Assembly (NCBI GenBank): GCA_964451925.1
Contig: CAYVKA010000008.1
Coordinates: 42,074-106,073, forward strand
Direction of reading: 5' to 3'
DNA length: 64,000 nucleotides
From: Nevskia sp964451925
GTDB taxonomy: Bacteria; Pseudomonadota; Gammaproteobacteria; Nevskiales; Nevskiaceae
In this document: positions 27,847-37,449 of the stretch, in pieces
Numbering within the stretch: the first letter of the stretch is position 1
How the letters are laid out: every line of letters starts with the position of its first letter
Notes under the pieces: model-generated
What the model saw: the letters and a program-made list of their open reading frames with translations, nothing else
Databases searched by the model: none
Told to the model about the DNA's origin: nothing
Program-made: the position numbers and the translations under genes

Positions 27847-29460
27847 TTGCCTGCATCCCGGCGGCGCAAGGAATCGAAGCCGCGGGACCGGGCCACTGCC
27901 AACTGGAAGGGGCAGATCACCAAGGCGAACAAGGCCGCCGACGTTGCAGCCGAACAGGTGCTGCAGCTGCTCGAGGAGAATCTGGCCAACCGCGATTGGC
28001 GCCTGCGAAACCTCTACCACATCGTCGACAAGAAGGGCCGGCGAGTCCTGTTTCAGCCGAATGACGCGCAGAAGCGCGTCTACGAGCAGCTTGCGAACCG
28101 CAGCGTCATCCTGAAGATTCGGCAGCCTGGCGTTACCACCGGCCTGTGCATCCTATGGCTGGACAGCATTCTCTTCAATGAGGAGAACCTGAAGGTCGGC
28201 ATCGTCGCTGACACGCTCGACAACGCGAAAACCATTCTCAAGGACAAGGTTCTCTACCCTTACGACAACCTGCCAGAGGAAATCAAAGCACGGTTCCCGT
28301 GGGCCGTACGCAACACGCAAGAATTCGAACTCGCCAAGGGTAGTCGCATCACGGTCGATACGAGCTTCCGATCCGGCACCATCCAGATCCTCCACGTCAC
28401 CGAGTACGGCGAAATCTGCGCCAAGCACCCGCTGCACGCGCAGGAGGTGCGCTCCGGTGCCATGGAGGCAGTACCCCAGGACGGCATCGTCGTCTACGAG
28501 TCCACGGCGAAAGGCCGCGAGGGACACTTTTACGAACTCGTGCAGGATGCGCAGAAGGGCGATCCAGCCCTGTCCGAGTGGCGATTCACATTTCTCGCCT
28601 GGTGGGAAATCGCCGAGTACACGAAGGACGGTCCGACGCTGGAGTTCCCGCCGGACAAGGAATATCTGGACAAGCTGGAAACGGAGATCGGTCGCAAGCT
28701 GACGCCGGGACAGCGCCGGTGGTGGTGCTGGAAGCGCCACGACCAGGGCGAGGACATGCACGCCCAGTATCCGGGCACACCGGAAGAGGCGTTCAAGCAA
28801 TCTACCGAGGGCGCCTACTACGGCCGCCAGATGATGGATGCCTGGCAGCAGCGCCGCATCACGACGTTGCTGATCGATCCCAGCATCCTGGTCGAGACCT
28901 GGTGGGATATCGGCATGGCCGACTCGAACGTGATCTGGTTCGTGCAGCGCCTGGGCAATGAGATCCGGCTCGTCGACTACTACGAGAACTCCGGCGAAGT
29001 TCTGGGCCACTACGCCACGTACATCCGGGAATGGAAAGAGCGGAACCGGATCGTCGGTTTCAGCCGGCACATCGCCCCACACGATATCGCCAACCGCGAA
29101 TGGACCGGCGCTGTCAGCGGCGAGCGCCGCGTTGACGCGGCGCTGAAGGCCGGCATTGAGTTTGTGGCCGCGCCGAAGCTACCGGTGCATGACGGCATCG
29201 ATGCGGTGCGCCGCGCTCTACCGCTGTGCCGCTTTGACGCCGAGCGCTGCAAGCGCGGTATCGACTGCCTTGAGCATTACCGGAAGGAGTGGAACGAAAT
29301 GCTGGGCGTCTACCGCAACCAACCCCTCCATGATTGGGCCTCCCACGGCGCCGATGCCTTCCGTACCGGCATCACCATGGGCGATGCAGGTCTTCCCGGG
29401 GTGATCGCGCAGACACGCGCCGCAGTCGTGCCGCCGCCGCGCCGCAAGGTAGTCTGGTAA
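27847..29460 (+). CDS. terL: Terminase large subunit
   Basis: 537 residues from TTG 27847, with GGAGAGG upstream. ATPase part: P-loop-like RQPGVTTG (92-99), Walker B-type ILHVTEYGE. Nuclease part: acidic residues in WDIGMADSNVIW, IAPHDIANREW and HGADAFRTG, matching the RNase-H-like Asp triad. The ATP-driven motor packages DNA and cuts it. Confidence 0.93.
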   Translation: MPASRRRKESKPRDRATANWKGQITKANKAADVAAEQVLQLLEENLANRDWRLRNLYHIVDKKGRRVLFQPNDAQKRVYEQLANRSVILKIRQPGVTTGLCILWLDSILFNEENLKVGIVADTLDNAKTILKDKVLYPYDNLPEEIKARFPWAVRNTQEFELAKGSRITVDTSFRSGTIQILHVTEYGEICAKHPLHAQEVRSGAMEAVPQDGIVVYESTAKGREGHFYELVQDAQKGDPALSEWRFTFLAWWEIAEYTKDGPTLEFPPDKEYLDKLETEIGRKLTPGQRRWWCWKRHDQGEDMHAQYPGTPEEAFKQSTEGAYYGRQMMDAWQQRRITTLLIDPSILVETWWDIGMADSNVIWFVQRLGNEIRLVDYYENSGEVLGHYATYIREWKERNRIVGFSRHIAPHDIANREWTGAVSGERRVDAALKAGIEFVAAPKLPVHDGIDAVRRALPLCRFDAERCKRGIDCLEHYRKEWNEMLGVYRNQPLHDWASHGADAFRTGITMGDAGLPGVIAQTRAAVVPPPRRKVVW

Positions 29461-31695
29461 GTGGCCGCTGGCATCCGCCCAATGACCAACGGCGCCGGTG
29501 CGCCGGCACCTGGCGGCATGCTGCAGGTGCTGAACCTGGAGCAGACCCTGCAGCGCGAGGAGGCGCTGCGCGCCGCGACCAGCCCGGTGCTGCCCGTGGA
29601 GATCGAGTCCGGCCTGACAGGCCACATCCGCAAGGCCTGGGAAACGGCCAAGATGTACCGCCTCAAGACCGACCTGCGCCTGCTCGAATGCCTGCGCGCG
29701 CGCCGCGGCACGTACTCGCCGGCCGAGATGGCCAACATGCAGGCGCGTGGCGGCAGCAACATCATCTGGATGGACATCGCCGACACCAAGGCGCGGTCCG
29801 CCGCAGCCTGGATCAATGACGTCATCATGCCCGCCGGCGAGCGCGCCTGGTCGATCGAGCCGTCGCCGATCCCAGAACTGCCGGACGAGATCAAGCAGGC
29901 CGTACTGGAGAAGGCTGCTTTCGAAGCACGTCAGACGATGGTCGACCAGGCGCGCGCCGGCAAGCCGTGGATGACACAGGATGATTTCCGCACCCTGACC
30001 GCCGAGATCGGCGCGAGCATCCGTGACGAAGCGCTCAGCGCCATGCGCGACAACGCGGCGAAACGCGCCGAACGCATGGAGAGCAAGCTGGGCGAGCACA
30101 TGGTCGAGGGCGGCTACCGCCAGGCCATGGCCGAGTTCACCGACCACTTCGTCTCCTACCCGGCTGCGGTGCTGAAAGGCCCGTACTTCCAGACCAAGGA
30201 CTGCATGGTCTGGCTGCCGGGCTGGAATGTGAAGGTCGAGAATCAGATCAAGATGTGCTGGGCGGCCGTCAACCCGTTCGACTGCTACCCGGCGCCGAAC
30301 GCGCCGGATTGCCAGACCGGTGACTTCATCGAGCGTCTGCGCCTGCGGCGCGAGCACCTGTACGCCATGATCGGCCTGCCGGGCTACAACGAGCAGGCGA
30401 TTCGCGGCGCGCTTGAAGACTATCGGAACGGACGAAACGAGGCCTGGCTGTGGTCCGAGATGGAGCGCCGGCGCTACGAGAACGACACGATCTTCGACTG
30501 GCTGGCGCCGCACGGCGTCATCGATGCCCTGCACTACTGGGGCAACGTTCCCGGCGCTTACCTGATGCAGTGGGGCATGGACCCAGAGGATCTGGACCCA
30601 GTCAAGGAATACGCGATCGACGCGATCCTGATCGGAAACTACGTTATCCGCGCCGCCTTGAACGGACACCCGCTGAAGCAGCGCCCTTACCGCAAGGCCT
30701 GCTTCAGCAACGTGCCCGGTGCCTTCTGGGGCCGCTCGCTGTTCGATCTGATCAAGTCGTCGCAGAAGATGTGCAACGCCACCGCATGCGCCATGGCCGA
30801 CAACATGGGCATGGCCAGCGGACCCATGATGTGGCTGTACGCCGACCGCCTGGCGCCAGGATTCACCGACATCAACCCCGAGCCCTGGAAGATTTACCAG
30901 TTGTCGTCGAGCAAGACCGGCAGCGACAACATGTCGAATCCTGGCATCGGCTATATCACCACCACGTCGAATGCCGGCGAGCTGATGGCTGTGTTCAAGT
31001 TCTTCGAAGACCGCGCCGACATGACCAGCGGCGTGCCGAAATATTTTGCGGGCGCCGCCGATCAGGCGCCGCAGGTGGCGCGCACGCTGTCGATGCTGAT
31101 GAATGCCGCCTCCAAGGGACTGCGGCAGGCCATCTCGGAGATTGACCTCAATGTAACCGAGCCGACGATCACTGACGCCTACATCTACGAAATGCTTTAT
31201 GGCGCGGACATGGGCGTCAAAGGCGACTGCAACATCGTCCCACGCGGCGCCGCGGCCGTGCTCATCAAGGATGCACAGCTGGAGAACCGCAAACAGGCTT
31301 TGAGCCTGGCCGGCAACCCGCTGACGATGCAGATCATCGGCATTCGCGGTTACGCCGAACTGCTGCGCGAGACCTACAAGATGCTCGAGGTTCCGGTCGA
31401 CAAGATCGTGCCGAGCGACGATGCACTGATCCAGAAGGAGCAGGCCGCCGAGCAGGCGCAACTGCAAGCGCAGCAAAACGGTGCACTCCATGGGCCTAAC
31501 CCGGACAAGACCGCCGAGAACGCGGTGAAGCTGGCTCAGCAGCGCACCCAGCGCGACCTGAAGGCCGCGACGATCCAGAAAGACCTGAGCGTCGCCGCCA
31601 TCAAAAAAGGACTGCCGCCGCCGCGAGGCCTCACCCTGCCGGCGCAGACCGCGCTGGGCCTTTCCAATGAAGCTCCGGCCCCCGCCGGCGCCTGA
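29461..31695 (+). CDS. Portal protein (podovirus type)
   Basis: 744 residues from GTG 29461, directly after terL. Large for a portal but usual in podoviruses: KMYRLKTDLRLLE, a long helical stem and AFEARQTMVDQA, LKGPYFQTKDCMVWLPGW, and a C-terminal Gln/Ala-rich barrel helix (EQAQLQAQQNGALHGPN). It forms the dodecameric ring for DNA entry and tail attachment. Confidence 0.88.
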   Translation: MAAGIRPMTNGAGAPAPGGMLQVLNLEQTLQREEALRAATSPVLPVEIESGLTGHIRKAWETAKMYRLKTDLRLLECLRARRGTYSPAEMANMQARGGSNIIWMDIADTKARSAAAWINDVIMPAGERAWSIEPSPIPELPDEIKQAVLEKAAFEARQTMVDQARAGKPWMTQDDFRTLTAEIGASIRDEALSAMRDNAAKRAERMESKLGEHMVEGGYRQAMAEFTDHFVSYPAAVLKGPYFQTKDCMVWLPGWNVKVENQIKMCWAAVNPFDCYPAPNAPDCQTGDFIERLRLRREHLYAMIGLPGYNEQAIRGALEDYRNGRNEAWLWSEMERRRYENDTIFDWLAPHGVIDALHYWGNVPGAYLMQWGMDPEDLDPVKEYAIDAILIGNYVIRAALNGHPLKQRPYRKACFSNVPGAFWGRSLFDLIKSSQKMCNATACAMADNMGMASGPMMWLYADRLAPGFTDINPEPWKIYQLSSSKTGSDNMSNPGIGYITTTSNAGELMAVFKFFEDRADMTSGVPKYFAGAADQAPQVARTLSMLMNAASKGLRQAISEIDLNVTEPTITDAYIYEMLYGADMGVKGDCNIVPRGAAAVLIKDAQLENRKQALSLAGNPLTMQIIGIRGYAELLRETYKMLEVPVDKIVPSDDALIQKEQAAEQAQLQAQQNGALHGPNPDKTAENAVKLAQQRTQRDLKAATIQKDLSVAAIKKGLPPPRGLTLPAQTALGLSNEAPAPAGA

Positions 31696-31711
31696 CGAAG
31701 AGGACGAAACG

Positions 31712-31894
31712 ATGCACGACATGATCACTTTCGGCGCGGGCCTGCTGATCGGCGCCGCCTCCATGGGCGGCTGGTGGTTCTGGCTCGGCCACAAATCCGG
31801 GGTCCATATGGCGGTCAGCCACCTGACGACCACGACCAAGGCGGTTGAGACAGCCGCCGCCTCGGTGATCGACAAGGTCAAGGCCGCGGCCTAA
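31712..31894 (+). CDS. 60-residue membrane protein
   Basis: ATG 31712; a frame extension upstream overlaps the portal gene. Residues 5-28 (ITFGAGLLIGAASMGGWWFW) form a membrane span; the remainder is an amphipathic helix. First of a run of small genes between portal and scaffold. Confidence 0.6.
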   Translation: MHDMITFGAGLLIGAASMGGWWFWLGHKSGVHMAVSHLTTTTKAVETAAASVIDKVKAAA

Positions 31895-31941
31895 ACAGCG
31901 CGCCACACCATTCACTGCACCCATCGCAAGAGGAAGAACCC

Positions 31942-32238
31942 ATGATCAATCCCACAGTCGGACGTGTCGTCCACTACCATCCCCACTCCAACCAGGCGCA
32001 AGCCGACTTCGCGCCGACCCAGGTCTGCGCCGCCCTGATCGCTTTCGTGCACTCCGACACCCTGGTGAACCTGGCAGTGTTCGACGCCAATGGCGCGCTG
32101 CAGCAGCGCACCCACGTGCCGCTGATCCACGACGAGGAGAACGAACAGTTGCCCGAGGATGGCAACTACGCCACCTGGATGCCCTACCAGAAGACCGTGG
32201 CCGCCGGCGAGATCCCGGCTGTCCAGCACGCGTCATGA
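31942..32238 (+). CDS. Conserved small phage protein
   Basis: 98 residues, ATG 31942 with AGAGGAAG upstream. Begins INPTVGRVVHYHP, then beta strands ALIAFVHSDTLVNLAVFDAN and ends in HDEENEQLPEDGNYATWMPY. A small beta-barrel-like fold seen often in phage early or head genes; function not known. Confidence 0.75.
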   Translation: MINPTVGRVVHYHPHSNQAQADFAPTQVCAALIAFVHSDTLVNLAVFDANGALQQRTHVPLIHDEENEQLPEDGNYATWMPYQKTVAAGEIPAVQHAS

Positions 32239-32591
32239 GCGCCAGCGAAGCGGCAATCGAGCGTGAACTTCAGGGGCGCAGGCTGAATGCGCCGCGGCTG
32301 ACGCCCGAACATATCGACGCGCAGATCATCGCGGAGGAATACATCGGCCCCGGCGACTATCCGACCGTGCAGCCGAGGCTGGCTGCTACAGCCCTCGGCT
32401 GTCTCACCATCTGCGTCCTTGTGCTGCGCAATGGCTTCACCGTGGTCGGGAAGTCGGCCTGCGCCAGCCCGGACAACTTCAATGCCGAAATGGGCCGAAA
32501 GATCGCCCGGGAGAACGCCCGGCGGCAGATATGGGATCTGGAAGGTTACGCGCTGAAGACACGTTTGTCCGCATGTGAGATGCCGACGTGA
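32235..32591 (+). CDS. Gp49-like family protein
   Basis: 118 residues, ATGA overlap. The pattern RLTPEHIDAQI, TVCVLVLRNGFTVVG-like CLTICVLVLRNGFTVVGKS and FNAEMGRKIARENARRQIW is that of the phage Gp49-like family (N4 gp49-related), whose function is unknown. The closing helix ends in DLEGYALK. Confidence 0.8.
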   Translation: MSASEAAIERELQGRRLNAPRLTPEHIDAQIIAEEYIGPGDYPTVQPRLAATALGCLTICVLVLRNGFTVVGKSACASPDNFNAEMGRKIARENARRQIWDLEGYALKTRLSACEMPT

Positions 32592-32869
32592 GTCGCTTCA
32601 GCATCTGCGATGAGGAGTTCGAGCGATTCAGGCAGTATCTATTCTCGACCGGCGTGACGTCGTTCGCTTTAGTGGCAGTCGGTCCGGATGGGCCTGAGGA
32701 TATGATCACGGCGAGGGTACTGCAAAACAGGTCTCCAGCGAGCGAACCGGAACGTCTCGATGCTGCAGTGCGTTCTTCTCTGGGGCTGCACACGCCGAGC
32801 GAGTTTCATTTCCTCGATTCCAGGCAGCCGTCGGCGGCAGCGTCTTCAGACTCGAGCTACGACCTGTGA
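32588..32869 (+). CDS. Small hypothetical protein
   Basis: 93 residues from GTG 32588. Contains FERFRQYLFSTGVTSFALVA and a Ser-rich C-terminal tail. Not recognised; part of the coupled small-gene run. Confidence 0.5.
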   Translation: MSRFSICDEEFERFRQYLFSTGVTSFALVAVGPDGPEDMITARVLQNRSPASEPERLDAAVRSSLGLHTPSEFHFLDSRQPSAAASSDSSYDL

Positions 32870-33087
32870 ACGTGCGCAACTCCTTCGGAGTGTTCGCATT
32901 CCGAGCACTCCTCCGCTTCCTGCCGTTCCTGCGCCACCGGCCGGCCGGAGTCTATCTCTACCCGAGCGACCGGCCGCATATCCGGCCCTGTCTTCCCCTG
33001 TGGTTCTGCCGCTGGTACTGCGAACGGCTTGAAGGCGAGATTCAGATCATCGACGGTGTGCACAGCTGGAAGCCGGGCGCATTATGA
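32866..33087 (+). CDS. Small hypothetical protein, basic
   Basis: 73 residues, GTG 32866 overlapping the preceding stop. Rich in Arg, Phe and Trp (FRALLRFLPFLRHRPAG, CLPLWFCRWYC). May associate with membranes. Unknown. Confidence 0.5.
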   Translation: MNVRNSFGVFAFRALLRFLPFLRHRPAGVYLYPSDRPHIRPCLPLWFCRWYCERLEGEIQIIDGVHSWKPGAL

Positions 33088-33347
33088 GCAACATCGTTTC
33101 CTTGCGTGGGGCCTGCCCGGCAGAAGCGCAGCGTGAACCGAATCCGGAAGTCGTCGCATTCTGCGAGCATCTTGCCGCGAAAGCGCGATCCGGAGGCATC
33201 CGGGGAATCGCTGTCACTTATGTCGATGCAGCCGATGGCGTCACTACTGATTGGTCAAGCGGTCAGGCCGATAGCCACGACCTGGTTGCCGGCACATCAA
33301 TGCTCAACTATCGCGTCAACCGTGCGCTATTCGAGGATGACATTTGA
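33084..33347 (+). CDS. Small hypothetical protein
   Basis: 87 residues, ATGA overlap. PEVVAFCEHLAAKARSGGIR and GIAVTYVDAADGV; predicted alpha/beta. Unknown. Confidence 0.55.
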   Translation: MSNIVSLRGACPAEAQREPNPEVVAFCEHLAAKARSGGIRGIAVTYVDAADGVTTDWSSGQADSHDLVAGTSMLNYRVNRALFEDDI

Positions 33348-33592
33348 GCCTCCACGAGATTCACCGCGGCCAAGCCCCCTTAACCGACATTGTCGGCAGA
33401 CTTCGCCTACTGGCTGACCAGATCGAGTCGGGAAAGTACAAGGCTGACTTGTGCTGCGTCGTGCTGAAAACACCACCCATCGATGATGGCAGTCACTTCG
33501 TGCACACCTTTTCCTATGGCGATTACAAGAGCGTCTACGAGTGCGATGGCTTGATGATGTATGCCGCAACGCATAGTCGAGACGGAGATTGA
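33344..33592 (+). CDS. Small hypothetical protein
   Basis: 82 residues from TTG 33344 overlapping the previous stop. LTDIVGRLRLLADQIESGKY resembles other small phage proteins in such clusters. GC content dips here. Unknown. Confidence 0.55.
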   Translation: MSLHEIHRGQAPLTDIVGRLRLLADQIESGKYKADLCCVVLKTPPIDDGSHFVHTFSYGDYKSVYECDGLMMYAATHSRDGD

Positions 33593-33594
33593 AC

Positions 33595-33780
33595 ATGAAA
33601 CGACGCTTCTTCTACATCACGGCACCTGGCGCCCACGTGGTGCACATGACTGCCGGCGGCAAGCGCATGGAAGGCGATCTGCTGCGCTGCGGTCGCCGAA
33701 TCCAGGTTGGCTGGCGCTGGATGACGCCGCGGCCGCTGCGGATGCCACGCTGCAAGCAGTGTGAGAACGCCTCGCACTGA
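33595..33780 (+). CDS. Small basic protein with CxxC
   Basis: 61 residues from ATG 33595. RRFFYITAPGAHVVHM and RMPRCKQCENASH; beta-rich with a C-terminal CxxC. Unknown. Confidence 0.5.
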   Translation: MKRRFFYITAPGAHVVHMTAGGKRMEGDLLRCGRRIQVGWRWMTPRPLRMPRCKQCENASH

Positions 33781-34028
33781 TGGCCGCGCTGAATCGCCAT
33801 CAGCTTGAAACGCTGAACCACATCCGCGTCTCTCCCCTGGGCCAGGCGCTGTTGGCCATCCTGCACCAGCGCTTGGCTGAGTACGACGCCGCGCTGCGCC
33901 GCGAAAAGGACGCCGATATCTACCGAGCCCAAGGCAAGGCCCAGGCGCTCGATGACCTGATCACCGAGATTGAAAAATCTCACGAGCAATTACAGAGACA
34001 AGTTCCTCGGCCAAAGGAACAACTCTGA
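33780..34028 (+). CDS. Small helical protein
   Basis: 82 residues, ATG 33780 overlapping the preceding TGA. Helical throughout (LETLNHIRVSPLGQALLAIL and coiled-coil end TEIEKSHEQLQRQV). Last of the small-gene run; the next 150 bp are empty. Confidence 0.6.
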   Translation: MAALNRHQLETLNHIRVSPLGQALLAILHQRLAEYDAALRREKDADIYRAQGKAQALDDLITEIEKSHEQLQRQVPRPKEQL

Positions 34029-34180
34029 TAAGGCGCCGGAACCGCTACGGCATCCGGCTTTTACCAACCAGCACCCTAATTCCAAGCCCATTACAGGGCA
34101 TGGCGGCGTTTCCTGCGCGGCCAGCAGGACTCACGTGGCCACACGCCTGAATTGGATGGATCAGGGCGCCAGGAGAGCAA

Positions 34181-35341
34181 ATGTCTACTCCCGATCCAAC
34201 TCTCACCCAAGCAGCACAGAACCAGCATGCTCCCCGACTGCCGCGCCAGGTACAGGCGCAGGTCGATCGTGCAAGGTCACTCGAAGCCCAGCGGACTGCA
34301 TCAGCAGCGGCCACGGCCGCCGCCGAAACGCCAGCGCCGGGCGCCACACCACCCACCGAGGCAATGCCGCAGGACCCGCCGCCCGCTCCGGCTGCGCCGG
34401 CCGCCGATCCCAGCCGGATCAGCGTCGGCAAGCTGGACCTGGCTGAGCTCATCAACCTCGCCGATTACTCGGCCGCCGACCCCGCCCGTGAATCCGACCC
34501 TGTCTACTGGAAGGCTCGCTTCATGGTGGCGGACGGCATGGCCAAGAAAACCCGGCAGGTGAACGAGACCAACCGCAGCCTGCAGGCAGAGGTTGACCGC
34601 CTGAACAAGGAAGTCACCCGCCTCAAAACGTCCGGCCCTGCGTCGGCCGCCGCGCCAGCCTCATCCACAGCGCCAATCCGCCCCGAAGACATCGACCTGT
34701 CCAGGTACTACACGCCTGAGCAGATCGAGGAATACGGCGAGGCCCAGCTGCGAGCCCACCTCGCGGCCACCCTCACGACTTCGGAGAGGATCATCCAGGA
34801 GCACGTTGAACAACGCGTCAGTGCCCGCCTGGAACCGATCGAGCAGGAACGCGAGACGGCGCGTCAGCGCCAGGAACGCGAGGCGCTGGAACGGTCCCAG
34901 CAAGAAGAGAACGAGTATGTCGAGCAGCTGACGGAACTTTTGCCGGAGTGGTCCGAGATCAACAAGGATCCCCGCTGGCTCCGCTGGCTGGACGGCAAGA
35001 ACTCGGACGGCATTTCCCGTCAGGTCGTTCTGGACACCCTTTCCGCCGCCCGCGATGCGGAGCGTACGGCAGCGCTGTTCAAGGCCTATCTCGAAGACGC
35101 TGGCGCCAAGCCGAAACCACCGCTCCCGGCCCCGCTGCCGCCCGCAACGCCTCCTGGCGTTCCTGGCGTGCCGCAGTCGATGGCGGACATGCCCTACCCC
35201 ATGACCCCTCATGGCTACAAGCAGTGGAAGACGGCGCTTGCGCGGACTCGTGGTATATGGCGTGGCAACGTCGAACTGACCAAGCAAATCGAGGCGCGGT
35301 ACAACGCGGCCATAGCGAGCGGCACTCTCGTCAATCGCTAA
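34181..35341 (+). CDS. Head scaffolding protein
   Basis: 386 residues, ATG 34181 with AGGAG upstream. Ala/Pro-rich N-terminus, then coiled coil (ETNRSLQAEVDRLNKEVTRL and ETARQRQEREALERSQQEEN) and a charged C-terminus (YGxPMTPHGYKQWK). Composition, size and position just before the capsid gene fit a podovirus scaffold, which guides procapsid assembly and then leaves. Confidence 0.8.
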   Translation: MSTPDPTLTQAAQNQHAPRLPRQVQAQVDRARSLEAQRTASAAATAAAETPAPGATPPTEAMPQDPPPAPAAPAADPSRISVGKLDLAELINLADYSAADPARESDPVYWKARFMVADGMAKKTRQVNETNRSLQAEVDRLNKEVTRLKTSGPASAAAPASSTAPIRPEDIDLSRYYTPEQIEEYGEAQLRAHLAATLTTSERIIQEHVEQRVSARLEPIEQERETARQRQEREALERSQQEENEYVEQLTELLPEWSEINKDPRWLRWLDGKNSDGISRQVVLDTLSAARDAERTAALFKAYLEDAGAKPKPPLPAPLPPATPPGVPGVPQSMADMPYPMTPHGYKQWKTALARTRGIWRGNVELTKQIEARYNAAIASGTLVNR

Positions 35342-35466
35342 GTCGTAGCGGCTATCTGTGCAGCACGAAGGGTTGAGACAGCGGATTAACTCGCGGTCGC
35401 TGCCTGGAACCGAGACGCGGCAACTCAACCGCCCGGGCCAGAGCGACTGCTCTTTGGAGAAATCCA

Positions 35467-37419
35467 ATGACTTTCCCTGTCGCTCCCGGCGTACCCGATT
35501 ACACCAGTTCCGGTACGTCCAAGTTTGACCCCGACATCTGGTTGTAACGGCCAGAACAAAACCGGGTCTGAATAACGGGGACCACGTCGTATAGGAACCC
35601 GATGCAAGCGCACGCTGGCCAACCAGGCAGGATACCTGCGAATGTTGACCGAGAAGTATCTAGCGGGGTTTATTGACGCCGATGGCTATATCGGTATCCG
35701 GGCACGAATCGGTTCTAAACCTGACTGCGATGTTGAATTGACGCAGCGGGAACAATACCGTGAAGTGCTGGATGATCTGATGGCTATGTTCGGCGGTAGC
35801 TTTCGAATCCGCGAAGCGATAGGCGACCGATTCGCATCGGTATGCCTTCGTGGCGGACCAGCTGCAAAGCTGATCGAACGGCTATCTAAGTACGCTGTGA
35901 TCAAAGGACCGTGGATGCAGGCCGCGCTGGAATTGGTGCGGAATGCCCCGGTGCTGCAAACGCAGGAACAGGTTGTTGCTTTTCGCCGGCAGTGGAAACT
36001 GGTTAAGCGGAAGGCATCGTCAACCGAACGCAATTATCCTTCACGAAAATGGCTTGCCGGATACTTTGACGGCGACGGTAGTTTTGTCGCCTACAAGGGG
36101 ACATCTGGAGCATACGTGCGGGCAACGATCATGTCCGAGCCGCATTTGGCATGCGGCATAAGGCTGATCCAGAAAGCATTTGGTGGACACATCGTTGAAG
36201 AACGAAACAACCTCCTATGGCACCTGCAGATGCCGCCCTCAAAGATCAATCAGTTTGTCGGCTACATGGCCGATGATCTTGTGATCAAGAAGGCGCAAGC
36301 GTACTACCTGCTACATCTCGCACAGGGTGGCAACCTCCGAGACGGAGAAACCATCCGACAGCATATGAAAGAGATGAATGCGCAGCAGCACAGACTAAGC
36401 GACCCGGCAGGGCATGCCGCCGCGTTGGCGAGAACCGTACGGTTCGATTTACCAAGCGGCTGGCAAAAGCCCTGAAGCGATAGTCGGACCCGCATTTGCG
36501 GGTTGCGGGAAAAATGGTGGAGAAGTTCTACGCGGCCACCTGTTTCGGCGAAATCGCGCAGACGGACTACGAGGGCGAGGTTGCCGGCTTCGGCTCCAAC
36601 GTCATCATCCGCACGGTGCCGGACGTCACGGTTTCCAACTACGTGGCCGGTGCGGGCCTCACCCGCCAACGCCCGCAGTCGCCGTCCGTCACGCTGTCGA
36701 TCAACCGCGCCAAGAGCTTCAGCGTCGCTCTGAACCGCGTGCAGTACCGTCAGGCCGACATCGACATCTCGGAGGTGTTTGCCACCGACGGCGCGCAGAA
36801 GGTGAAGATCAAGGCCGACCAGGACCTGCTGGGCAATATCTACACGCAGGTGGCTGCCATCAACCAGGGCACCGCCGCGGGCAACCAGTCTGGCAACCTG
36901 AACCTGGGCGCGGTTGGCACACCGCTGTATGTGAGCTCGAACGGTTCCGGAAACGATTCCGGTTCGAGCAATGCCAACTACCAGCCGATCATCAACGCGA
37001 TCACGGCCTGCTCGCAGGTGCTGGATGAGCAGGACGTGCCCGACGAGGATCGCTGGATCGTCCTGCCGGCGGCCGCGATCACCGCGGTCAAGCGCAGCCC
37101 CCTGAGTCAGGCGTACCTGACCGGCGATACCGTTTCGATTCTTCGCAACGGCAAGACCGGCATGGTGGACCGTTTCACGATGTACCAGTCCAACAACCTG
37201 ACCAAGACGGTGGACAGCAGCTCGGGCAATCCGACTGCCTGGAACATCCCGTTCGGCCACAAGTCCGGCCTGGCGTGGGCGTCCCAGATCGCGGAACTGC
37301 GCGAGATCGACGATCCGAACGACTTCGGCACGCTGATCGATGGCCTGCTGGTCTACGGCTACCAGGTCGTCAACCCGAACGTCCTCGGCTGGCTGTACGC
37401 GGTGATCGGTACCACCTAA
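35467..37419 (+). CDS. Major capsid protein, split by a group I intron: join(35467..35542, 36506..37419)
   Basis: Exon 1 gives MTFPVAPGVPDYTSSG onward to Trp25 plus one base; exon 2 begins CG-GGA-AAA-ATG. Joined, the codon TCG is rebuilt (IWS-GKMVEKFY) and the frame stays open for 329 residues. Without splicing exon 1 ends at a TAA right after the junction. The body (EGEVAGFGSNVIIRTVPDV, YVAGAGL, RWIVLPAAAITAVKRSPLS) fits an HK97-fold coat protein of podoviruses. ATG 35467 has GGAG upstream. The mature capsid depends on RNA splicing. Confidence 0.9.
35543..36505 (+). ncRNA. Group I self-splicing intron
   Basis: 963 bases. P1: exon TCTGGT (35537-35542) pairs with guide GCCAGA (35550-35555), with the required U-G at the 5' splice site. 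P3: CCGGGTC (35562-35568) with GACCCGG (36401-36407). P7: GACTA (36393-36397) with TAGTC (36481-36485). P8: GAACC-GTAC-GGTTC (36432-36445). P9: ACCCGC-ATTT-GCGGGT (36488-36503). The intron ends in G36505. All elements appear in the canonical order. Confidence 0.9.
35642..36475 (+). CDS. LAGLIDADG homing endonuclease (intron-encoded)
   Basis: 277 residues. Two LAGLIDADG motifs, LAGFIDADGYI (residues 7-17) and LAGYFDGDGSF (about 137-147), make it a two-domain monomeric enzyme; Asp in each motif binds the catalytic metal. It would cut intron-less capsid genes and spread the intron. Its 3' end overlaps P7, P3 and P8 of the ribozyme core, so sequence there serves both protein and RNA. Confidence 0.93.
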   Translation: MLTEKYLAGFIDADGYIGIRARIGSKPDCDVELTQREQYREVLDDLMAMFGGSFRIREAIGDRFASVCLRGGPAAKLIERLSKYAVIKGPWMQAALELVRNAPVLQTQEQVVAFRRQWKLVKRKASSTERNYPSRKWLAGYFDGDGSFVAYKGTSGAYVRATIMSEPHLACGIRLIQKAFGGHIVEERNNLLWHLQMPPSKINQFVGYMADDLVIKKAQAYYLLHLAQGGNLRDGETIRQHMKEMNAQQHRLSDPAGHAAALARTVRFDLPSGWQKP

Positions 37420-37449
37420 GCGGCGCTGTATCGGCCGTTCCCGATGTAT

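Noticed and set aside
29218..31881. Very long minus-strand reading frame antisense to the portal gene
   Set aside because: GC-rich codon bias on the plus strand creates open antisense frames; portal features are clear on the plus strand.
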